The translations under genes were made by a program, and so were the position numbers. From NCBI GenBank assembly GCA_012729935.1, contig JAAYBY010000024.1, forward strand, positions 1 through 18,294: DNA of 18,294 nucleotides, in the 5' to 3' direction. This DNA is from Clostridiaceae bacterium (lineage in GTDB: Bacteria > Bacillota > Clostridia > Saccharofermentanales > UBA5734). Shown in pieces: positions 12,640 through 18,294 of this stretch. The notes beneath the pieces are model-generated. The model was given only the letters and a program-made list of their open reading frames with translations, had not been told where the DNA came from and made no database searches. The first letter of the stretch is position 1. The number at the start of each line of letters is the position of its first letter.

Positions 12640-13857
12640 ATGTCAAATCAAACTCAGGACTTTCAGGTAAAAACGCATCCGTTAAACCACATTACACGAA
12701 CCATTGCCGTTCTCAGTGGCAAAGGCGGTGTCGGCAAATCGATGATTACCGGGCTTCTGGCCACCTATCTGCAGCGAACCGGCCAGTATCGGGTTGGTAT
12801 TCTGGATGCTGATGTTACCGGACCGTCTATCCCCAAACTTTTCGGTGTGGAAAAAATAAAACCGCGCGGCAGCGAAGATGGCCTTTTCCCGGTTCGGACA
12901 CATAGTGATATCCAGCTGATGTCGATTAATCTTCTTCTGGAAGATCCCGGTGCGCCGGTCGTCTGGCGGGGACCGATTCTGGCCAATACTGTCAAACAGT
13001 TCTGGACCGATGTGATCTGGGGAGAGCTGGACTTCCTGCTGATCGATATGCCGCCGGGAACAGGCGATATTCCGCTGACTGTCTTTCAATCATTGCCGCT
13101 CGATGGAATCATCATCGTCACCTCACCGCAGGATCTGGTAGCGATGATCGTTCAAAAGGCTATACAAATGGCAAAGATGATGTCCATTCCGATCATTGGT
13201 CTGGTTGAAAATATGAGCCATGTCGTTTGTCCGCACTGCCAGGAATCCTTTTCGATTTTCGGTAATGGTAAAACAGAAGCGGTTGCCAGAGAAGCAAACA
13301 TACCTTATCTGGGCAATCTTCCGATTGATCCGGAGCTGGCTGCTTTGTGTGATCAGGGCAATATCGAACGATTCCATAAACGCTACTTGGATGATAGCCT
13401 GGCGGCTTTGGAGCGCATGATCAAACCTGGCAAGAACGATGATGAACCAGCCATAAACGAGGTCAGCCAGAATCAGGTGCCTGCATCTGGTGCTGTCAAG
13501 ATAGCGATCGCTTCTGACGGAACGAATGTTACTGAGCATTTTGGCCACTGCGCAGGTTTTGTAGTCATGACAATCGAGAATCAGACCATAACGGACCGTG
13601 CGTTTGTGGAAAATCCCGGTCACAAACCAGGTTTTCTGCCTAATTTTCTGCATGATCGTGGGATCCAGGTGATTATCGCCGGCGGGATGGGGTCAGGCGC
13701 AGTAGAGATTTTTAAGGAAAAGGGAATCGAAGTGATCACAGGAGCAAGCGGTTCAGTCGATACTGTTGTTGAACAATATCGCTCAGGCCAGCTGAAATCA
13801 ACAGGTTCAGTCTGTCACGATCATCAGCATGCTGATTCGTGTGAGGATCATGCGTAA
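12640..13857 (+). CDS. mrp: Mrp/NBP35-type ATPase fused to a C-terminal NifX-like domain
   Basis: Residues 1-265 are an Mrp/ApbC iron-sulfur carrier ATPase: deviant Walker A GKGGVGKS (27-34), LDADVTGPSIPKLFG (55-69), WRGPILANTVKQF (109-121), IDMPPGTGD (135-143) and the cluster-binding pair C197-x-x-C200. After a polar linker, residues 285-390 form a NifX-like domain beginning VKIAIASDG, with TEHFGHCAGFVV and IIAGGMGSGAVEIF. The tail (391-405) is rich in His and Cys (CHDHQH, CEDH) and could bind a metal. Mrp proteins hold and pass [4Fe-4S] clusters; the fusion joins the carrier to a predicted cargo domain. GGAAAGAAGG precedes the ATG. It lies in the same direction as the NifX/MinD genes and is probably the last gene of that operon. 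Confidence 0.9.
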   Translation: MSNQTQDFQVKTHPLNHITRTIAVLSGKGGVGKSMITGLLATYLQRTGQYRVGILDADVTGPSIPKLFGVEKIKPRGSEDGLFPVRTHSDIQLMSINLLLEDPGAPVVWRGPILANTVKQFWTDVIWGELDFLLIDMPPGTGDIPLTVFQSLPLDGIIIVTSPQDLVAMIVQKAIQMAKMMSIPIIGLVENMSHVVCPHCQESFSIFGNGKTEAVAREANIPYLGNLPIDPELAALCDQGNIERFHKRYLDDSLAALERMIKPGKNDDEPAINEVSQNQVPASGAVKIAIASDGTNVTEHFGHCAGFVVMTIENQTITDRAFVENPGHKPGFLPNFLHDRGIQVIIAGGMGSGAVEIFKEKGIEVITGASGSVDTVVEQYRSGQLKSTGSVCHDHQHADSCEDHA

Positions 13858-13935
13858 CAGTTTTCAAATGGCGTTACTGCCAGATGATCTGTTAATATCA
13901 ATAGAAGGACCCGTTTCAGGTTGACGGGAGGTTGA

Positions 13936-14352
13936 ATGGATTTGACGGCCACTACAGCAAAACAGATTTCTGATCAAGACTTGATTCAGGCGGCGTCTTT
14001 AGCCCGTACGCTGGCCTACGCGCCATACTCGAATTTCCGGGTCGGAGCAGCGTTGCTGGATGAGCAGAATCGTTTGTTTACCGGATGCAATATTGAAAAC
14101 GCGTCCTATGGTGCGACATGCTGCGCCGAGCGAACGGCTGTGTATCGTGCGATCGCGGAAGGTGCACGCCGGATCAGGCGAATTGCTGTTGTCTGCGACC
14201 AGCCCGAACCTTGCATGCCCTGCGGAATCTGCCGACAGGTACTGGCAGAGTTTGCCACCGACGACTTCGCGCTGTTGGCTGCCGCACCTGATGGTTCATT
14301 CAGAATGTATTCACTCGAACAGCTGTTGCCAGATCATTTTACCTTCCGCTGA
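13936..14352 (+). CDS. cdd: Cytidine deaminase
   Basis: The 138-residue enzyme deaminates cytidine and deoxycytidine to uridine forms in pyrimidine salvage. Landmarks are YAPYSNFRVGAAL (28-40), GCNIENASYGATCCAERTA (50-68) with zinc ligand C63 and catalytic E65, and PCGICRQVLAEF (95-106) with zinc ligands C96 and C99. Length is normal for the small tetrameric bacterial type. The ATG is preceded by GGGAGG at good spacing. Its end overlaps the convergent OPT transporter gene by 14 bases. No terminator is seen between the Mrp gene and this one, so partial read-through is possible. Confidence 0.95.
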   Translation: MDLTATTAKQISDQDLIQAASLARTLAYAPYSNFRVGAALLDEQNRLFTGCNIENASYGATCCAERTAVYRAIAEGARRIRRIAVVCDQPEPCMPCGICRQVLAEFATDDFALLAAAPDGSFRMYSLEQLLPDHFTFR

Positions 14353-16012
14353 ACATCGTCAAGATCGCAATGACCACACCGGTAATACCTTCACCGCCCA
14401 GCAACCCTGCTGCGATGATATTGCCGGTGTTTTCTGCTTTTGTATCTTTGTTGCGAATCAGTCCGATGATCAGGCGAATCAATCCGCCGAGCAAAATGGC
14501 CGCCGCCATGTGAAAGGACAGAAGCATACCGATTCCGATAATCATAGCCGGTACTTTGCGCAAGTACAGCAGACAGCCGATAATCGCTGCCATCAAAAAC
14601 ACAAAACTGTCACCGATTCCACTGACCATCGCACTGACACTTAACGCCTGAGCCGCCGGTAGGTCTGTTCCCTGGCCAAACTGTCCGCCATACTGGTAAA
14701 CAACGGCGAAAAGAGCCAGTGAAGCGACAACCGTTCCGATCAACCCGCCGAAAATCTGGGAAACCAGCTGAGCATTGGCATTGGTTTTCAAAATCGATCC
14801 TGCTTTGTAATCATTGAGAAGATCTCCTGCGTACCCACAGGCAACGGCAACAATGGCAGCGATCAAAAATGCATGGGCTGTATCAACCTGAACAAAAACG
14901 CGGATGGCCAGCAAAACAATAATTGCGAATATTTCCATCGGGTTGATCCCCGTCTGGCCAGTAATGGTAGCTGACATGCCTGTTGCGAGGAGAACACCCA
15001 GCAGGATAAACAGTGAAACAAGCGGGCTGAGTCCGGCGAGAACGGTGATGACAAATGCGATGGAAACAGCCAGAAGGACAATCAGTCCGGCGCGGATCCG
15101 TCTGGTTCCGGCTGCAGATGCTGAGGGTTCCTTAGACTTCTCCTGCTTGTGTTTTTGAATCAGTGTGTAAATGAAATTAAGCAGAATACCGGCACCGCTG
15201 CCGACCATCAAGCCAATCGCAGCTGTTGTGTTAAACGCTGCAGCAGCTGCGGCATCCGCAAAAGCTCCCGAGACCACGCCCAGCTGCTGAATCAGAAAAT
15301 GCGACAGGATTGCGCCGGCAAACCACCAGCCGGTGAAACCAATTCCAATGATATAGCCGATGCCAACTGCCATTGGTGAAAGATAAAGTCCGACACCGAC
15401 ATTGAGAAACAGGGTGTTAATCATCTGTGGAATAATCAGCAGTTTGTCGCGAAGAAAGGTAAAGATAGCAGCGACGCCCAGCGTGATGAATATCAATGCA
15501 CCTTGGTGACCACCCTGATCGCCCGCTTCGAGCGTCTCCGCAGCAGCTGTTCCAATCGGGTAAGGCAGTTTCTCCTGATCGATGAATCGCGGGCGCAAAT
15601 ACCAGCACAACAGTGAACCAAGTATCATACCGGCGACAGCAATCAGCAGGATCGGCCAGAATTTCGGCAGCATCCATTCAGATATGCTTTCCGTTGCTGC
15701 GTCGTATGGCTGATAAACACCGGATATCCAAAGTCCCGGCAAGGTGAAAGCGAGCCCGCCGGCAACCATCGCGCCAGCTGACATGCCGGTCTGGGCAATG
15801 TTGATCTCATTAATATTGGTTCTGCCGAGAATCTTAAGCAATGCCATTGATAAAACAGCGACGAAGATGGTTGGCCAGGGTAAGGCACTCATCTTGAGCG
15901 CAACGTACATGGAGCTTGCCGTGATAATAATTGATCCGAGCATGCCAATCAGGACGGAGCGCAGTGTCAACTGCTTAATACCTAAAAAATGTGAACGTTT
16001 GTCTGTGTTCAT
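14339..16012 (-). CDS. OPT-family oligopeptide (or metal-chelate) transporter
   Basis: The 557-residue integral membrane protein has about fourteen hydrophobic segments. It opens with LTLRSVLIGMLGSIIITASSMYVALKMSALPWP and has NEINIAQTGMSAGAMVAGGLAF, the motif region of OPT-superfamily carriers (PF03169), and later a cytoplasmic loop with HKQEKSKEPSASAAGTRR. Members import small peptides or metal chelates by proton symport; the substrate here is unknown. The ATG at 16012 is chosen for the strong GGAGGAG upstream; the frame is open to 16054. It follows the glycosyltransferase gene after 53 bases, likely in one transcript, and converges on cdd with overlapping 3' ends. Confidence 0.88.
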   Translation of the reverse strand: MNTDKRSHFLGIKQLTLRSVLIGMLGSIIITASSMYVALKMSALPWPTIFVAVLSMALLKILGRTNINEINIAQTGMSAGAMVAGGLAFTLPGLWISGVYQPYDAATESISEWMLPKFWPILLIAVAGMILGSLLCWYLRPRFIDQEKLPYPIGTAAAETLEAGDQGGHQGALIFITLGVAAIFTFLRDKLLIIPQMINTLFLNVGVGLYLSPMAVGIGYIIGIGFTGWWFAGAILSHFLIQQLGVVSGAFADAAAAAAFNTTAAIGLMVGSGAGILLNFIYTLIQKHKQEKSKEPSASAAGTRRIRAGLIVLLAVSIAFVITVLAGLSPLVSLFILLGVLLATGMSATITGQTGINPMEIFAIIVLLAIRVFVQVDTAHAFLIAAIVAVACGYAGDLLNDYKAGSILKTNANAQLVSQIFGGLIGTVVASLALFAVVYQYGGQFGQGTDLPAAQALSVSAMVSGIGDSFVFLMAAIIGCLLYLRKVPAMIIGIGMLLSFHMAAAILLGGLIRLIIGLIRNKDTKAENTGNIIAAGLLGGEGITGVVIAILTMFSGR

Positions 16013-16065
16013 GGGGGTCTCCTCCAATCGGTTGATGGAATCTTGTTTTGCCACGCGATTTATGG

Positions 16066-17052
16066 TTATTGCGATTCACCTTGATCAAATGAAATCGGAC
16101 ATCGGCCGCTTCTGTTGAACTGGCCTGTTTTTCTGGCGATCACATAAAGCGGTCGATTCTTGACCTCTTCAAAAATACGCGCGATGTATTCGCCGATGAT
16201 ACCCAGCATAATCAGGATAATTCCGAAAAAAAACAAGATGACACACATCAGAGATGCGTAACCCGGTTCCATGATGACCAGGTTGAAAAGACGTGCGATA
16301 AAGACGAACATCAGAAATAGGAAGCTGAGCACGGACAAGCCGACGCCGATGCCGATTCCCATTTTGAGCGGCTTAAACGAAAAGGAAGTGATTCCATCTG
16401 CAGCCAGCCGGATCATTTTTTTGAGCGGGTATTTCGTTGTTCCCGCATAACGCGGTGCACGGACATAATCAACATAAGTCTGCCTGAATCCCAGCCAGCT
16501 GATCAAACCGCGTACATACCGGTTGTGTTCCGGCAGATCTGATAAGGCATTGCTGACCCGTCTGTCAACCAGCCGGAAGTCTCCGACATCGACCGGGATA
16601 TCAACACTGGTCATTCGACGAAGCAGGCGGTAGTAAAGACGGGCAGAGAGTTTTTTACCGGCAGACTCACCCTGACGGGCAATGCGCCTGCCGTACACGA
16701 CATCATAGCCAGCCCGCCATTGATCAATCAACCGGGGAATGACTTCAGGTGGATCCTGAAGATCAGCATCGATGATAATGACGGCATCACCGGAGGTGTG
16801 ATCCATTCCAGCTGTGATGGCAGCCTGATGCCCGAAGTTTCTAGAGAAGGATAGACATTTAACACATGAATCGGCAGCACAAAACCGCTCAATCAGTAAA
16901 CCGGTCTGATCCTCGCTTCCGTCGTTGATATAAATCAATTCCCAGGGCTCATGCAAATCCTGTAGCACCTGAATCAAACGGTCGTGGAAAACTTTGATGA
17001 CGGCCTCTTCATTATAGGCTGGAACAACTACTGAAAAGCGGACTTTATTCAT
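16066..17052 (-). CDS. Membrane glycosyltransferase family 2 (GtrB/DPM1-like)
   Basis: The 328-residue protein has the GT2 fold: FSVVVPAYNEEAV (6-18), YINDGSEDQT (41-50), LSFSRNFGHQAAITAGMD (67-84) and the nucleotide-sugar/metal motif IDADLQDPPE (94-103). Two C-terminal membrane helices, around VGLSVLSFLFLMFVFI and VILFFFGIILIMLGIIGEYI, and the ending RPLYVI mark the polyprenyl-phosphate type (GtrB, CsbB, YkoT). Such enzymes load a sugar onto undecaprenyl phosphate on the inner membrane face for later transfer to wall polymers; sugar identity is unknown. GAGGGGG a few bases before the ATG at 17052 decides the start over an upstream ATG at 17067. No flippase or GT-C partner gene is visible nearby. 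Confidence 0.9.
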   Translation of the reverse strand: MNKVRFSVVVPAYNEEAVIKVFHDRLIQVLQDLHEPWELIYINDGSEDQTGLLIERFCAADSCVKCLSFSRNFGHQAAITAGMDHTSGDAVIIIDADLQDPPEVIPRLIDQWRAGYDVVYGRRIARQGESAGKKLSARLYYRLLRRMTSVDIPVDVGDFRLVDRRVSNALSDLPEHNRYVRGLISWLGFRQTYVDYVRAPRYAGTTKYPLKKMIRLAADGITSFSFKPLKMGIGIGVGLSVLSFLFLMFVFIARLFNLVIMEPGYASLMCVILFFFGIILIMLGIIGEYIARIFEEVKNRPLYVIARKTGQFNRSGRCPISFDQGESQ

Positions 17053-17076
17053 ACGACCCCCTCGCATAGTGGCAAC

Positions 17077-17092
17077 ATTATAGCAGATTATA
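17077..17092 (-). promoter_or_regulatory. Possible -10 boxes for the glycosyltransferase/OPT unit
   Basis: Two TATAAT boxes on the minus strand (17087-17092 and 17077-17082) lie 25-40 bases before the start. Neither has a recognisable -35 box. Confidence 0.35.
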
Positions 17093-17139
17093 CAAAATTT
17101 ATCAGCAGAAATGTTACACGCAAGGACCGTGCTTTACGG

Positions 17140-17145
17140 TATAAT
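17140..17145 (+). promoter_or_regulatory. Possible -10 box of hpf
   Basis: A consensus TATAAT lies 68 bases upstream of hpf; no -35 hexamer is found at normal spacing. Confidence 0.4.
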
Positions 17146-17212
17146 GAATACAGCAGAAAATATCTGCAACTTGACAATCAAATGAGCCATGATTCAGAAG
17201 GGAGCGGTCACC

Positions 17213-17749
17213 ATGAGGATTACAATCAACGGCAAGGGAATGAGAGTAGGCGACCAGCTAAAGCAGCGGATTCGTGAAAAACTCAGTAAATTCAATCGGT
17301 TTTTCGGCGATGAAGCTCAGGCAACTGTAAAAGTCAGACCCGAAAGAGATCAAAAGTGCATTGAAGTGACACTCAAGATTAATAAGCATTTTTACCGGGC
17401 TGAGTGCACTGCAGACGATGTCTTCACCGCACTTGATGAAGCGATTGAGGTGCTCGAAGGCCAGATCCGCAAGCACAAGACGAAAATCGAAAAGAAAATC
17501 CATGATTACGCTTACATGAAGGAGTACCTGAAAACACAGGAGCCCGTACCAGGAGAAGTCGAAGAAGAGTTCCGGATTATCAAGCGCAAATCTTTCAACA
17601 TCGAGCCGATGGATGCAGAAGAGGCAATTCTCCAGATGGAAATGCTGGGACACAGCTTCCTGCTTTACCTCGACATGGATTCTGACAAAGTCTGTGTCGT
17701 TTATAAAAGAAAAGATGGGAATTACGGCCTGATCGAACCCAATTATTAG
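17213..17749 (+). CDS. hpf: Long-form ribosome hibernation promoting factor
   Basis: The 178-residue protein has an N-terminal S30AE/HPF domain (about 1-100: MRITINGKGMRV, REKLSKFNRFF, EVTLKINKHFYRAECTADDVFTALDEAI) and the C-terminal dimerisation domain (about 118-178: EFRIIKRKSFNIEPMDAEEA, MLGHSFLLYLDMDS, VVYKRKDGNYGLIEP). Long HPF binds the 30S subunit and pairs two ribosomes into inactive 100S dimers in stationary phase. The length is typical of Gram-positive long HPF. The start at 17213 is preceded by AAGGGAG about 8 bases away; an upstream in-frame ATG at 17189 precedes that site. A strong terminator follows. Confidence 0.95.
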   Translation: MRITINGKGMRVGDQLKQRIREKLSKFNRFFGDEAQATVKVRPERDQKCIEVTLKINKHFYRAECTADDVFTALDEAIEVLEGQIRKHKTKIEKKIHDYAYMKEYLKTQEPVPGEVEEEFRIIKRKSFNIEPMDAEEAILQMEMLGHSFLLYLDMDSDKVCVVYKRKDGNYGLIEPNY

Positions 17750-17752
17750 GGG

Positions 17753-17764
17753 TTAGACGTCTAA
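17753..17764. repeat. Perfect 12-bp palindrome after hpf
   Basis: TTAGACGTCTAA lies four bases after the hpf stop codon. Its core AGACGTCT recurs after murD (3994-4001). No function is apparent. Confidence 0.3.
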
Positions 17765-17776
17765 AAACTGATAAAC

Positions 17777-17811
17777 ACAGCGGTGCCGGACGAGCAGTCT
17801 GGCACCGCTGT
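17777..17811 (+). terminator. Terminator of hpf
   Basis: ACAGCGGTGCCGGAC and its partner GTCTGGCACCGCTGT form a 15-bp stem (one G-U) with loop GAGCA, followed by the T-rich CTGTTCTTGTT. Confidence 0.85.
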
Positions 17812-17857
17812 CTGTTCTTGTTGGCGGCTGTAGACGGTATACCGAATCAATGACTCA

Positions 17858-17866
17858 TGTTATACT
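17858..17866 (+). promoter_or_regulatory. Possible extended -10 promoter of pcrA
   Basis: TGTTATACT matches the extended -10 element (TGnTATAAT with one change), 48 bases before the pcrA start. No clear -35 box. Confidence 0.45.
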
Positions 17867-17914
17867 ATGTGTTCAAAAGATGCCATTAAGAACGCATGAC
17901 AACAGGAGAATGAA

Positions 17915-18294
17915 ATGAATTTCGACCAGACAGACACCCGGAAATCACGTGAATATTTAGCCGGTTCAACAGGCCAGATCGCATCTGACGCACTACTGGA
18001 TGGTTTGAATCCGCAGCAAGTACAGGCTGTTCAGCATCATGAAGGTCCATTGCTGATCCTTGCCGGTGCAGGTTCGGGAAAGACACGGGTGATAACCCAC
18101 CGCGTAGCCTGGCTGGTCAGCCAGCTCGATGTGCACCCGTCATCCATTCTGGCGATTACCTTTACCAACAAAGCAGCTGCAGAAATGAAATCGCGTATCA
18201 ATGAACTGATCGGGTCGGTCAGTCAGACGATGTGGATCGGTACGTTCCACGCCATGATGATGCGAATACTGCGCCGGTATGCCGACCGAATCGG
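17915..18294 (+). CDS. pcrA: ATP-dependent DNA helicase PcrA/UvrD, 3' part missing
   Basis: The first 126 codons of a superfamily 1A helicase are visible: LNPQQVQAV (31-39, Q motif), Walker A AGAGSGKTRVITHRVAWL (50-67), ITFTNKAAAEMKSRI (81-95, motif Ia) and WIGTFHAMMMRILRRY (107-122). PcrA unwinds DNA 3'-5' in nucleotide excision repair, rolling-circle replication and removal of RecA or stalled RNA polymerase. The Q motif starts about 25 residues later than in many PcrA proteins, so this one has a short polar N-terminal extension. AGGAG six bases before the ATG at 17915 supports this start. The remaining 600 or so residues lie beyond the window. Confidence 0.93.
   Translation, partial: MNFDQTDTRKSREYLAGSTGQIASDALLDGLNPQQVQAVQHHEGPLLILAGAGSGKTRVITHRVAWLVSQLDVHPSSILAITFTNKAAAEMKSRINELIGSVSQTMWIGTFHAMMMRILRRYADRI

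Noticed and set aside
12682..13653. Minus-strand open frames of 135 and 176 codons under the Mrp gene
   Set aside because: They are antisense to an unmistakable Mrp-NifX coding region and show no recognisable domain.
10479..13857. Nitrogen-fixation gene cluster
   Set aside because: Only NifX-like domains are present; there are no nifH, nifD, nifK, nifE or nifN genes in the window.
1..18294. CRISPR array, phage genes or rRNA
   Set aside because: No regularly spaced repeats, phage structural genes or rRNA segments were seen on either strand.

Overview
The window looks like chromosome of a Gram-positive anaerobe, most likely a member of the Bacillota (Clostridia-like). The reasons are strong AGGAGG-type ribosome sites, TTGACA/TATAAT promoters, tRNA genes with encoded CCA, hairpin-plus-T-tract terminators, a long-form hibernation factor, PcrA, a lipoprotein MsrAB fusion, and a MinD/NifX-type iron-sulfur ATPase cluster typical of strict anaerobes. 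I cannot name the genus from sequence alone.

Layout. 1-2190 (minus): a ceramidase-like enzyme gene followed after one stop codon, in the same frame, by the start of a Rad3/XPD-type helicase with an N-terminal RecB-like nuclease domain; the helicase runs off the left edge. 2341-2514: a tRNA-Leu(CAG) unit with promoter and terminator, back to back with the murD promoter. 2550-3974 (plus): a solitary murD. 4007-6335: a redox/repair group, an exported MsrA-MsrB fusion (minus) diverging from a nitroreductase and a Nudix hydrolase (plus). 6433-6704 (minus): a tRNA pair, CAT (probably Ile2) then Tyr. 6790-8202 (minus): a tRNA-Leu(CAA) that apparently shares a promoter with an ArsP_2-like metal transporter. 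8311-10125: an intact IS1634-family insertion sequence.

10188-13857 is the most interesting part. A 36-residue glycine-rich DUF5320-like gene, absent from ordinary long-ORF lists, diverges from a four-gene operon: a small NifX-like protein, two MinD-type ATPases each with an inserted 2x[4Fe-4S] ferredoxin domain, and an Mrp-type ATPase fused to a second NifX-like domain with a His/Cys tail. No nitrogenase gene is present. The set resembles the gene neighbourhoods of the 'orange protein' (ORP) complex of sulfate reducers and anaerobic Clostridia, so a role in metal-sulfur cluster handling is more likely than nitrogenase cofactor synthesis. A near-repeat of CATATGYCAAYAATA sits at both divergent promoters and may be the operator.

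13936-18294 is housekeeping: cytidine deaminase (plus), convergent and overlapping by 14 bases with an OPT-family transporter (minus), which lies downstream of a GtrB-like membrane glycosyltransferase (minus); then the long-form ribosome hibernation factor (plus) with a strong terminator, and the first 126 codons of the PcrA/UvrD helicase (plus), cut by the window edge.
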